Shown piece after piece: positions 23,770 to 32,258 of a stretch of 64,000 nt of DNA (positions within the stretch are counted from its first letter, which is position 1; every line of letters begins with the position of its first letter). The notes beneath the pieces were generated by a model. It saw only the letters and a program-made list of their open reading frames with translations, did no database searches and was not told the DNA's origin. The stretch covers positions 310,001 through 374,000 of the forward strand of contig DASTGN010000004.1 in assembly GCA_035719105.1 (NCBI GenBank), in the 5' to 3' direction. The stretch comes from UBA8389 sp035719105 (GTDB lineage: Bacteria; Bacteroidota; Bacteroidia; Bacteroidales; UBA1402). The translations under genes and the position numbers were made by a program.

Positions 23770-25851
23770 TTAAAATTTCCAACTGAGCTGGAACCGGGCT
23801 TCAGTACTCCTATCGCCCTTAATTTGCTCCAAACCAACACCCATCATATTTATCCCCGGCTGAACATAGTCTGAAATTTTCAACTGCAGGCTCACATTTT
23901 TCAAATTGTAACGCATAAAAAAGGACGTTCGGAAACCTTGACCGTAAAGCATGGGCATTGAAAATGCACCGGGCAAATCTTTTTCCCACAGGTATATTTT
24001 GTTGTCCCAGGCCTCTGTGTTAAACAGAACAACATGAAAGAAAAGGGAAAGTTTGTTGTCTAAAGGCTCCAAACCCAAATCTTGTGCAACGGCAAATCCG
24101 GTGCTTCGTTTGTTTTCGAATTGGTAAGTATTGGCATAAAGCAACGATTTCATCGTCCATAATCCATGCTTTTGAGTAACCTGCAAACGCACTTGATTCT
24201 TAAGAAACGTTTGTGTTGGTTGTGTTGGAAAAGATTTATTCGTATCACTTTTTTCTTTTGTCTTACTTTTGACAAACAATTTTACCAAACCGTTTCGACC
24301 AACAGTCATCTTTATTTCGGCCGCCAGGTCTTGACCCCAGGAAGGTGATCGGACAGTATATCCCAACCAAGGAAATCGAAAGACATCCAAGTAACCCGAT
24401 AACATGATTCTTTTAGCCAATTGCACATCGGTTGCTGCGAAAAAACCCTCTTCATTATTTGCCTTTGTACCTTCTGAAAACGCATTGCTGAACACAGCCT
24501 GATACTTAGGTGAGTACTTCCGACCTAAAATGGAAACGTTCATTCTGGGGAAGGGCTTGAATGCAGCTCCTACCAATAGGGCTGAGTGAGCGTTTTGGTC
24601 AAGTGCAAACTCTCCGAATGCCAAGACTCCTTTCCAGACAGTACGGAAATCGATTGAAAAATTGCCTCCTTTGTTTCCTTTTATGTTGAAAATTCTCCAA
24701 ATTTCCATGGAAGATAATAATGAGGCATCATACATCCAGCCTAAAGAAGTTATACCTACGATCAAATTCGTCCACCTGAATTGTAGATGTCCGCCTATTG
24801 TTGCTTGATTCAATCGTTGCTTAATTTCAACTTCAGCAAGTGTCCGATGCAATCCTGTATTCGAAATGCTTGAAAAATGTCCCTTTTCAACGTCAGAATC
24901 CAGCTTTTTTGTAGAAATAAACGTGCTTAAATCAATTCCAAAACGACGGCCTTTTTCAACAAAGTAAGGTTTTAGGGTCAACCTGGTAGCGACTCCTCTA
25001 AAAAAATTGATTTCGGAAGTGGAGAAATGTCTGCTTATTTGAGGGCCTGTCATTTCAGGTACCGCCCCGGATGTGTTTTTCCCAAGCGAAAAAGAACTTC
25101 CACAAATTAGACCTTGACCAAAACGTATGTTGTAATCACCTGCAATCAGTGTGTTTTTATGTTTTGAATCTTTTATCAGTATAAAGAGTGATACATAATC
25201 GACTCCGGTATTTTTTTCCCCCCACCATTGTTCTCCAGGATCTTTTTCCATGACAAGGCCCCATTGCAGCTGGTCTTTGTAGTCAAAGTCATAGCGAAAT
25301 GAGGCGTGTGTCGGATCGCCCAAGTATCGTTGTGAACTGTCGATAGATGCCTTGTAACCTTCTTTCGGTTGAAAGGTTGAGCCCATGGACCAACGAACTT
25401 CTTGTTTACCGTATTGTAGTGCCTTTTTCATCGGAGGATAGGCGACAGGTGATTCCTCAATTGTTCCTAAGCAAACGAACGGCTTCAGCCATCTCATAGT
25501 CCGGGCATCCATGCCTTCAATCAACAAGATTTCAGACAAACTGACCATGGGTCCATACCGATAAAGGTAATAGGATAAGTTTTCCACCTGCTCTGCATTC
25601 AAAATCGGAATATTTTCTAGAACTTCTCTACTGGCATTATTAAGTTGAATAGGGTTGTTTGCCAATTCAGTTAGCGTTTCTTCCAATTCCTCCGTTTGAA
25701 TATCATTTTCAGCCATTTCTTCGAGTATTATGTGCCAATCTTCGGAATCAGAAAGTATGGGAATGCTATCGGAGGCTCTGGCTCCAAATGCCGGAAAATA
25801 TACGATGAATGCGAGAAAAATGATTAAAAGTTGGCAGGCTTGCTTTTTCAT
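23770..25851 (-). CDS. exported helix-hairpin-helix protein with putative outer-membrane barrel
   Basis: This 693-residue protein has a signal peptide (KKQACQLLIIFLAFIVYF, residues 2-19, likely cut near 26). It then has a ComEA-like helix-hairpin-helix region at about 70-126 (NPIQLNNASREVLENIPILN, SLSEILLIEGMD). Residues 140-693 are rich in alternating aromatic and hydrophobic residues with a terminal FQLSWKF, as expected of a beta-barrel outer-membrane protein. This architecture is recurrent in Bacteroidales and its function is not known. HhH motifs usually bind DNA, so an envelope DNA-contact role is possible but unproved. The smaller barrel-like gene lies 3 bases upstream on the same strand. 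Confidence 0.8.
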   Translation of the reverse strand: MKKQACQLLIIFLAFIVYFPAFGARASDSIPILSDSEDWHIILEEMAENDIQTEELEETLTELANNPIQLNNASREVLENIPILNAEQVENLSYYLYRYGPMVSLSEILLIEGMDARTMRWLKPFVCLGTIEESPVAYPPMKKALQYGKQEVRWSMGSTFQPKEGYKASIDSSQRYLGDPTHASFRYDFDYKDQLQWGLVMEKDPGEQWWGEKNTGVDYVSLFILIKDSKHKNTLIAGDYNIRFGQGLICGSSFSLGKNTSGAVPEMTGPQISRHFSTSEINFFRGVATRLTLKPYFVEKGRRFGIDLSTFISTKKLDSDVEKGHFSSISNTGLHRTLAEVEIKQRLNQATIGGHLQFRWTNLIVGITSLGWMYDASLLSSMEIWRIFNIKGNKGGNFSIDFRTVWKGVLAFGEFALDQNAHSALLVGAAFKPFPRMNVSILGRKYSPKYQAVFSNAFSEGTKANNEEGFFAATDVQLAKRIMLSGYLDVFRFPWLGYTVRSPSWGQDLAAEIKMTVGRNGLVKLFVKSKTKEKSDTNKSFPTQPTQTFLKNQVRLQVTQKHGLWTMKSLLYANTYQFENKRSTGFAVAQDLGLEPLDNKLSLFFHVVLFNTEAWDNKIYLWEKDLPGAFSMPMLYGQGFRTSFFMRYNLKNVSLQLKISDYVQPGINMMGVGLEQIKGDRSTEARFQLSWKF

Positions 25852-25854
25852 CTT

Positions 25855-26640
25855 TTACCATCGATAGGTTAATGTGAATCCATTACTCAATCCCAATATG
25901 GGGTGAAAATTTTCTCCCCAAGAATAATAGAAATGGCGAATGGAACCGCCAATTCCCCAGGAAGGCATCAACGGCTTGGTGCTGAAACCCATTCGTATGA
26001 TAAAGGGATTTACCAGTACTAATTCCAAACCCATCCTTTCAATTAGGTCCTGATGAAGTTGACCATCGAGTTCCGCATAGATACGGCATTTTGAATTTGG
26101 AGTATATTCAGCGCCTATGTGAGCAGAGCCATTTAATGAAGTATTTGCTTCAGCTGATTTGATTTTGGCTCCCACGGGATTGATTATTCTAATGCCTAGA
26201 ATCCACTTTTCATTTAATCGGTATTGTCCATCCAATTCAGCAAAACAGGTTGCAGCAACACTTTCATTTACTCGATCCATATAAAGCAAGGACACGTTTA
26301 CCCCTAAGTAAAACCGATCGCTCAATGTTTTACCAACATGCAAATTGACGTTGTTTTCCATCAAGGCATCATTTCCGCTTTGATACCACTCAAATCCCCA
26401 ATTCAATCTTAAAGCGTCTTTGTGTACATCCATTTTTCGAACCGACAATTCATACAATTGGAATGGAACAAAGCAGGTGAAATTCACTTCTTGATTTTTT
26501 TCAATTTCATAATCACAGATTAGACTTCCTAAAGAAAAATCTCGGGCGTCCGAGTGCAAGGCCGATTCGTTCAATTTATATTCAACTCCATAAGAATTTT
26601 GAAAGATAAAGACCAGTATGAAATAAAGTCCGTTTTTCAC
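25855..26640 (-). CDS. putative exported beta-rich (PorV/PorQ-like) protein
   Basis: This 261-residue protein has a short hydrophobic N-terminus (LYFILVFIFQ, residues 5-14) that may be a signal peptide. The rest is alternating beta-rich sequence with paired glycines and aromatics, such as RFYLGVNVSLLYMD, WILGIRIINPVGAK and a terminal aromatic NGFTLTYRW. These suggest a small outer-membrane barrel, distantly like PorV/PorQ proteins. I do not recognise a named family. It is the first gene of a two-gene unit with the HhH-barrel protein. Upstream, a TATCTTTA box (26668-26675, reverse strand) differs from the promoter consensus by one base. Confidence 0.6.
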   Translation of the reverse strand: MKNGLYFILVFIFQNSYGVEYKLNESALHSDARDFSLGSLICDYEIEKNQEVNFTCFVPFQLYELSVRKMDVHKDALRLNWGFEWYQSGNDALMENNVNLHVGKTLSDRFYLGVNVSLLYMDRVNESVAATCFAELDGQYRLNEKWILGIRIINPVGAKIKSAEANTSLNGSAHIGAEYTPNSKCRIYAELDGQLHQDLIERMGLELVLVNPFIIRMGFSTKPLMPSWGIGGSIRHFYYSWGENFHPILGLSNGFTLTYRW

Positions 26641-26753
26641 TTTTTCATTATTTTAAAAAATTACGATAAAGATACAATAAAGAAATAAAAAAATAATAAA
26701 AGAAGGAAATAAATTTTAACGAAGGCATTCGCTTCTTCCCTAATAAAAAAATG

Positions 26754-26761
26754 TACTTTTG
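26754..26761 (+). promoter_or_regulatory. TAnnTTTG -7 box abutting the DUF4294 start
   Basis: TACTTTTG ends 5 bases before the ATG at 26767. The expected transcription start is at or next to the A of the ATG. Confidence 0.5.
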
Positions 26762-26766
26762 CATCC

Positions 26767-27438
26767 ATGAAAGTGCAACGATGCAAATCCACATTTTGGA
26801 AAGTCCTACTTCTAGTGGTGTCGCTTTTCATTCCGAACTTGATTGTTCAAGCGCAACAAAATCCCATTGTTGTTCAAAAGCAGCCTTATAAGGAAGTTCG
26901 TGGAATCGAGCCTGAAAAAAAACCAAAGAAAACAGCATTTGCTGAAGTGATTAATGGAGATACGATTCCAGTTGCTGTACTTGGCTCGGTATACTCCTTT
27001 CCCAAGGAAAATTTCAGCTCGGCTTCTGACGAAAGGTATTACTGGAAAATGGTGAGGGATGTAAAGATTGTTTACCCGCTGTCCAGAATTGTGTATTTCA
27101 CCTTGTTGGAAACCATGAATTATATTGAAACCTTGCCAGACCCTAAGGATCGGGAAAGGCATTTGCGCCGAATGGAAAAAGATTTAGTAAAAGAATACGA
27201 ACCAGTTTTGCGTAAAATGACTTTTACGCAAGGGAAAATTCTACTGAAACTGATCAATAGAGAGTGCAGTTCCTCTCCGTTCGACCTGATCAAGGCTTAT
27301 CGAGGTTCGTTCTCAGCGTCTTTTTGGCAAGGTGTAGCAACTCTTTTCCATGCCGATCTGAAAAGCGGATATGACCCTACATCGAAAGATTATACCCTGG
27401 AGCGAATCGTCATAAAAATCGAGCAAGGTCAGTTATGA
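26767..27438 (+). CDS. DUF4294 domain-containing exported protein
   Basis: This 223-residue protein has a signal peptide (KVLLLVVSLFIPNLIVQA, cut near residue 29). The DUF4294 domain occupies about 60-200: NGDTIPVAVLGSVYSFP, YYWKMVRDVKIVYPLSR, and the basic helix DRERHLRRMEKDLVKEYEP. These match the Bacteroidota DUF4294 family, whose function is unknown. Location is probably periplasmic. The gene is monocistronic between a promoter immediately before it and a bidirectional terminator. Confidence 0.83.
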   Translation: MKVQRCKSTFWKVLLLVVSLFIPNLIVQAQQNPIVVQKQPYKEVRGIEPEKKPKKTAFAEVINGDTIPVAVLGSVYSFPKENFSSASDERYYWKMVRDVKIVYPLSRIVYFTLLETMNYIETLPDPKDRERHLRRMEKDLVKEYEPVLRKMTFTQGKILLKLINRECSSSPFDLIKAYRGSFSASFWQGVATLFHADLKSGYDPTSKDYTLERIVIKIEQGQL

Positions 27439-27448
27439 TCATAAAAAA

Positions 27449-27472
27449 AGGGCACCAGAAAACGGGTGCCCT
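27449..27472. terminator. bidirectional intrinsic terminator between DUF4294 and metK
   Basis: AGGGCACC (27449-27456) pairs with GGTGCCCT (27465-27472). The reverse strand is followed by seven T residues, so it mainly serves metK; the forward T tract is weaker. Confidence 0.85.
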
Positions 27473-27495
27473 TCGTATTTATATATTCGGTGAAA

Positions 27496-28791
27496 TTATA
27501 AACCAACTGCCTTTTTGATTTTATCCACAAAGTCCAATTTTTCCCAAGTGAAAAGTTCTACTTCAATGGTTTTTGCAGCTTCATAACGGGAAGTAAAGGT
27601 TTTTTCAACCGTTTTCGGCTCACGACCCATGTGACCGTAAGAGGCGGTTTCCGAGTAAATCGGATTGCGCAGCTTCAAGCGTTGTTCGATGGCCTTGGGG
27701 CGCATATCAAACAGTTCGTACATCTTGTCAGCCAATTCTCCATCATGAATGCTTAATTTGGAAGTACCAAAGGTGTTAATGTACAAATTCATCGGCTTAG
27801 CAACGCCAATGGCGTAGGAAACCTGAACCAATACTTCGTCAGCAACTCCGGCAGCCACCATGTTCTTTGCAATATGGCGAGCAGCATACGCTGCTGAACG
27901 GTCCACTTTCGAGGGGTCCTTACCTGAGAAAGCACCACCTCCGTGTGCGCCTTTGCCACCGTAAGTGTCTACGATGATCTTGCGACCGGTCAGTCCGGTA
28001 TCTCCGTGCGGGCCACCAATAACGAATTTGCCAGTTGGGTTGACGTGGTATTTGATATCGCCTTTGAACAAATCGGCAACTTCCTTCTTTTGCTTAGCAA
28101 CCACACGAGGAATCAAAATGCTCACGACGTCGTCATGAATCTTCTGAAGCATGGTCGAATCGGCCTTATCAATGGCTTCTTGTGAGTCGTTTTCAGGCTT
28201 GATAAAGTCGTCGTGCTGGGTCGAAATTACAATCGTATCGATGCGAACGGGTTTGTTGTCATCATCGTATTCGATGGTTACCTGCGATTTAGCATCTGGG
28301 CGAAGGTATGGGATGGACTCTTCGCGACGAATATCAGCCAGTTCGAGTAACAAAGCATGAGCCAAATCCAAAGCCAATGGCATGTAATTGTCAGTTTCGT
28401 TGGTTGCGTAACCGAACATCATGCCTTGGTCACCTGCACCTTGGTTCATCGGGTCTACTTTGGCAGCACCGTCTACACCACGGTTGATGTCGGCTGATTG
28501 TTCGTGAATGGAGGAGAATACGCCGCAAGAATTACCCTCAAACATATACTCACCTTTAGTATAACCAATACGGTTGATGACTTTGCGGGCAACATCCTGC
28601 AAATCTACATAAGCGCTGGTTTTCACCTCTCCGGCCAATACAACTTGACCAGTAGTCACCAACGTTTCACAAGCCACTTTCGACTCAGGGTCGAAGGCCA
28701 AAAATTCATCAAGCAGCGCATCCGAAATTTGGTCCGCTACTTTATCCGGATGCCCTTCGGACACGGATTCAGACGTAAATAAATAAGCCAT
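27496..28791 (-). CDS. metK: S-adenosylmethionine synthetase
   Basis: This 431-residue enzyme makes SAM from methionine and ATP. Diagnostic segments are the N-terminal TSESVSEGHPDKVADQISDA, the central GAGDQGMMFGYA, and the P-loop-like GGPHGDTGLTGRKIIVDTYG with GGAFSGKDPSKVDRSAAY. It is about 45 residues longer than E. coli MetK, which is usual in Bacteroidota. The leader between the TATATTTG box and the ATG is about 160 bases long and folds into a long stem, suggesting leader-level control. Confidence 0.97.
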   Translation of the reverse strand: MAYLFTSESVSEGHPDKVADQISDALLDEFLAFDPESKVACETLVTTGQVVLAGEVKTSAYVDLQDVARKVINRIGYTKGEYMFEGNSCGVFSSIHEQSADINRGVDGAAKVDPMNQGAGDQGMMFGYATNETDNYMPLALDLAHALLLELADIRREESIPYLRPDAKSQVTIEYDDDNKPVRIDTIVISTQHDDFIKPENDSQEAIDKADSTMLQKIHDDVVSILIPRVVAKQKKEVADLFKGDIKYHVNPTGKFVIGGPHGDTGLTGRKIIVDTYGGKGAHGGGAFSGKDPSKVDRSAAYAARHIAKNMVAAGVADEVLVQVSYAIGVAKPMNLYINTFGTSKLSIHDGELADKMYELFDMRPKAIEQRLKLRNPIYSETASYGHMGREPKTVEKTFTSRYEAAKTIEVELFTWEKLDFVDKIKKAVGL

Positions 28792-28860
28792 TTTTATAAT
28801 TGTTTAAATTAATTCAATGGAAGGACCTGCTATTGACAAGCCTACCTATCTTATAAAAAT

Positions 28861-28950
28861 TGGAGGAGGATTTGCGCCAGAAAGCGCGGACTAAGATGTT
28901 CTTTAGCATTTTTTCCTGTGGTTGCAAGCGTCCAAATCCTTCCACTAATT
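28861..28950 (-). other. structured 5' leader of metK (candidate cis-regulatory RNA)
   Basis: On the reverse strand, AGGATTTG (28940-28933) pairs with CAAATCCT (28874-28867). The stem extends outward by G-C pairs past a bulged A, and inward by CGCT with GGCG past a bulged GA, about 14 pairs in all. The enclosed 48 bases carry a small hairpin CTAA(A)GA/TCTTAG (28906-28891). It does not match the SAM-I or SAM-II patterns I know. The function is inferred from position only. Confidence 0.4.
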
Positions 28951-28955
28951 CGGTG

Positions 28956-28963
28956 CAAATATA
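28956..28963 (-). promoter_or_regulatory. TAnnTTTG -7 box for metK
   Basis: The reverse strand reads TATATTTG 164 bases upstream of the metK ATG, immediately after the sulP stop codon. Confidence 0.6.
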
Positions 28964-30661
28964 CTACTTTTCTTTATGATGCAACTTTGTTGGAGGTAAA
29001 TTTTCCAAAATGATGTTGGTTCGAGCCAAGGCTGCATAGATGTCTGGACAAATATTTTCTTTACCCAGCAGGTCATAAAATTTAGCATTTTCCAGTACAT
29101 CATGCACTTTTGGATTGACACCAGATAGAACCGTAATGATTCCTTCACGTTTGGCTGCCATGCAAAGATTCTTAAGATTCCGTACGCCGGTTGAATCAAT
29201 GAAAGGCACCTTTCGCATGCGAATGATGCGGACTTTTGGGTGTTCTCCCAGCAAATCCATTTGTTCCTCAAATTTATTGGCAACTCCAAAGAAAAATGGT
29301 CCATTGACTTCGTAAACGGCCACTCCGTTAGGGATGACCAACTTCTCGTCTGTTTCAGAATATTCAGCAGTTGACATTTCAGTTTCTATGACAGATACGG
29401 AGGACGTTTCCATAATACGTCGGATAAATAGTATGACTGCCATAATCAAACCGATTTCGATCGCGATAGTCAGGTCGAACAAGACTGTCAGAAAAAAGGT
29501 AATCAACAAGACTGTAACATCCGATTTGGGCATCTTCAATAGCGCCCGGAACTGCCTCCATTCGCTCATGTTGTAAGAAACAACCACCAGAACTCCAGCT
29601 AAGCAGGCCATAGGAATGTATTTGGTCAAGGGCCCCAAAAATAGTAAAATCAGCAGTAATACAAAAGCATGAACGATACCAGCAATTGGACTTCTACCCC
29701 CGTTGTTGATATTGGTCATAGTTCGTGCAATGGCACCTGTCGTCGGAATGCCACCAAAAAAAGGAACTACGATGTTTGCGACACCTTGAGCCATTAATTC
29801 GGTGTTTGAGTCGTGTCGACTGCCAATTACCCCATCTGCCACCATTGCAGACAACAAAGACTCAATTGCACCAAGCATGGCTATGGTAAAGGCTGCAGGG
29901 AATAAAGTTTTAATCAACTCCATTGAAATCTCCGGAGTGACCGGTTGGGGAAGTGCTGAGTTGATGGAAAAGCGGTCTCCGATCGTTTCAATATTGGTGA
30001 TGCCCATAAATTCACGAAGTACGTAGACGACAACTGTAATTAAAACAATAGCGATTAAAGAACCTGGCACCTTTTTGGATACTTTTGGCCAAAAGAAAAT
30101 CAACAGGATGCTTACGATGCTCAAACCTAAAGACCACCAATTGACGCTGTCGAAATTTTGAAAATAGACGCCCCATTTTTCGATAAAATTCCCAGGTACT
30201 TTAGTGATTTCTAGCCCGAAAAGGTCTTTGATTTGAGTGGAAAAGATGGTCAAGGCGATACCGCTTGTAAATCCCACGATGATGGGATAAGGCATGAATT
30301 TGATAATGCTTCCCAACTTGAGAGCCCCCATGATAAAAAGCATTAAGCCTGCCATAATGGTGGCAACAATGAGGCCGCTGGTGCCATATTGCTCTACGAT
30401 TCCGTAAACAATGACGATGAAAGCGCCAGTAGGGCCTCCAATTTGGACTTTGCTTCCACCAAGAAATGATACGATAAAGCCTCCGATAATAGCCGTTATC
30501 AATCCTTTCTCAGGAGAGACTCCTGATGCGATACCGAATGCGATGGCTAAGGGTAATGCAACGATACCTACAATGATGCCAGCCATCAGATCTTTAAAAA
30601 ATAGCTCTCTGGTGTAATTTTTAAGTGAATCAGCCAGTTTTGGCTTAAAGAAAAGTTTCAT
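28964..30661 (-). CDS. SulP family anion transporter with STAS domain
   Basis: This 565-residue inner-membrane protein has the SLC26/SulP architecture. About 14 hydrophobic segments occupy residues 20-430, starting with LMAGIIVGIVALPLAIAFGI and including GPTGAFIVIVYG. A cytoplasmic STAS domain occupies about 445-555 (VNGPFFFGVANKFEEQ, PFIDSTGVRNLKNL). Substrates in the family are sulfate, bicarbonate or dicarboxylates; which one applies is unknown. ATG at 30661 is used, though an in-frame TTG three codons earlier exists. A small barrel-like protein gene ends 5 bases upstream on the same strand. Confidence 0.92.
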   Translation of the reverse strand: MKLFFKPKLADSLKNYTRELFFKDLMAGIIVGIVALPLAIAFGIASGVSPEKGLITAIIGGFIVSFLGGSKVQIGGPTGAFIVIVYGIVEQYGTSGLIVATIMAGLMLFIMGALKLGSIIKFMPYPIIVGFTSGIALTIFSTQIKDLFGLEITKVPGNFIEKWGVYFQNFDSVNWWSLGLSIVSILLIFFWPKVSKKVPGSLIAIVLITVVVYVLREFMGITNIETIGDRFSINSALPQPVTPEISMELIKTLFPAAFTIAMLGAIESLLSAMVADGVIGSRHDSNTELMAQGVANIVVPFFGGIPTTGAIARTMTNINNGGRSPIAGIVHAFVLLLILLFLGPLTKYIPMACLAGVLVVVSYNMSEWRQFRALLKMPKSDVTVLLITFFLTVLFDLTIAIEIGLIMAVILFIRRIMETSSVSVIETEMSTAEYSETDEKLVIPNGVAVYEVNGPFFFGVANKFEEQMDLLGEHPKVRIIRMRKVPFIDSTGVRNLKNLCMAAKREGIITVLSGVNPKVHDVLENAKFYDLLGKENICPDIYAALARTNIILENLPPTKLHHKEK

Positions 30662-30666
30662 TTTTA

Positions 30667-31377
30667 TCAATTCAGGTTGAAATTGTATTCTAAAGTGATG
30701 TTTATCAGGTGCATGCCTGGTTTGGGCAATCCTTTTTCGTCTAAACTATAATTACTTGCTGAACCTTGAATGCTCAGTCCACGTAAATCTTTGAACAAGT
30801 CGATGTTTGAGTAACCATAGCCCAACGAAAGATCGAAATTGTCTAAAATATTAACACTTAATCCACCTTGAATGCCATAATAAATGCGTGCATGACAATC
30901 GCTTTTAAGTGAGGATTGGAAATTGTCCTCCGACGGATTTGGGATTTTTTCTCCATCAATGTTGATGGTGTAATATAATTCATTCAAATAGGTGGTTCTT
31001 GCCGAAAAAGGTAGAAAAATCAAGTTCGGTTTTGCAAATATCTTAAAATCATGACCGAAGAAATTGCCGATGGGGTATTGCCCTTTTAGACTAATCTGGA
31101 TGCTTGGAAGGGCTTTATTATCAGTTAGTTTGTAAATGGTTGCAGTGGTTCCACTTTCTGAATTCCAAACCGACTTATATCCTGAATTCCAGAGCCCAAG
31201 CCCAAGGTTGGTAGAAACGTAGTCGTTCCATTGAACACGACCTTCCAATAGGATGGGATTAACCATTTCGCTGCCATTGATCCCAAACCCGAGACTTCCG
31301 TCAAGACCAAATCCTTTTTGACCAAAACTGGATGTAGCCAAAGCCAGAAATGTCCACAAAACAAAGGAATGTTTCAT
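30667..31377 (-). CDS. putative outer-membrane beta-barrel protein
   Basis: This 236-residue protein has a signal peptide (KHSFVLWTFLALATSSFG, cut near residue 20). The remainder alternates hydrophobic and polar residues with glycine-aromatic turns (LGLGLWNSGYKS, DLSLGYGYSN) and ends in LINITLEYNFNLN, a typical barrel C-terminus. I recognise it only as a generic outer-membrane barrel. It lies between yitT (2-base gap) and sulP (5-base gap), so it may contribute to anion passage or simply share transcription. Confidence 0.7.
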   Translation of the reverse strand: MKHSFVLWTFLALATSSFGQKGFGLDGSLGFGINGSEMVNPILLEGRVQWNDYVSTNLGLGLWNSGYKSVWNSESGTTATIYKLTDNKALPSIQISLKGQYPIGNFFGHDFKIFAKPNLIFLPFSARTTYLNELYYTINIDGEKIPNPSEDNFQSSLKSDCHARIYYGIQGGLSVNILDNFDLSLGYGYSNIDLFKDLRGLSIQGSASNYSLDEKGLPKPGMHLINITLEYNFNLN

Positions 31378-31379
31378 AC

Positions 31380-32246
31380 TTATTTTGATTTCATAATGTC
31401 AAATCCTTTTCCATATACTCCAATGACTGAACCTTGTGAAACAAAGGCGTTCGGGTCAACTTGCTTCACAATTCGAAAGATCTTGACCGATTCATTTTTC
31501 CTAGCCATAACGCATAGTACTTTGGCCGGTTCTTTCGAATACCAGCCCATTCCGTCTAATACGGTGACTCCACGATGCGCTTCGTTGTTGATGCGTTCAG
31601 CAATGGATTCAAATTTGGAAGAGAAAATGAAGAACTGAACCGATTGTCTGTCACCATTTACGACCATATCAACAGCATAGGTGCTGACAGCAAGTGTTGT
31701 AAGCCCATAAATAATCTTATCGACGCTGTGAAAAAGGAAATAGGAGGAGCAAATGATGAGCAAATCGCTGTAAAGCATGGCTCTTCCCGGGGTGATATTT
31801 CGGTACTTATTGATAATCAAAGCAATGATATCAGTTCCTCCGGTACTTCCGTTGGCGGTAAGTACCGTTCCGACACCTGCTCCAGCCAAAATACCACCGA
31901 TGACGCAAGCCATAAATGGCTCGCCTACTAAAAGGGGTTTGTGAATGTAGTTTTGAGCAACCGACAAAAATAATGTCAGGATTAAAACGCCAACGATGGT
32001 GCGAAGGCTGAATTTCCATCCAAACATACGTACTGAAATAATCAATAATACAATGTTTATCGAAAAATACGTGACCGCCACAGGCAGGCCATTGGCAAAA
32101 AAGATCAACGCTCCCAGACCAGTAATGCCCCCCGTCGTAATTTGGTGTGGCAAAAGAAAACCAGTCCAGCCCAAAGCATAAAGTGCCAATCCGAAAAGAA
32201 TGGTCACATATTCCTTGAACGTATCCAATTTAAATTTGTTTGCCAT
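31380..32246 (-). CDS. YitT family membrane protein
   Basis: This 288-residue protein has five or six N-terminal membrane helices (ITTGGITGLGALIFFANGLP, GILAGAGVGTVLTANGSTGG) and a C-terminal cytoplasmic DUF2179 domain (HRGVTVLDGMGWYSKEP, VLCVMARKNESVKIFRIV, DPNAFVSQGSVIGVYGKGFD). This is the YitT/DUF161 family; its transport function is not established. It starts 12 bases after leuS and precedes the barrel and SulP genes on the same strand. Confidence 0.9.
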   Translation of the reverse strand: MANKFKLDTFKEYVTILFGLALYALGWTGFLLPHQITTGGITGLGALIFFANGLPVAVTYFSINIVLLIISVRMFGWKFSLRTIVGVLILTLFLSVAQNYIHKPLLVGEPFMACVIGGILAGAGVGTVLTANGSTGGTDIIALIINKYRNITPGRAMLYSDLLIICSSYFLFHSVDKIIYGLTTLAVSTYAVDMVVNGDRQSVQFFIFSSKFESIAERINNEAHRGVTVLDGMGWYSKEPAKVLCVMARKNESVKIFRIVKQVDPNAFVSQGSVIGVYGKGFDIMKSK

Positions 32247-32258
32247 GATAGCGTAAAA

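Noticed and set aside
28792..28955. SAM-II riboswitch upstream of metK
   Set aside because: A GCTAAA string in the leader recalls the SAM-II 3' core, but the required preceding stem and pseudoknot partner are not found. I therefore report only an unassigned structured leader.
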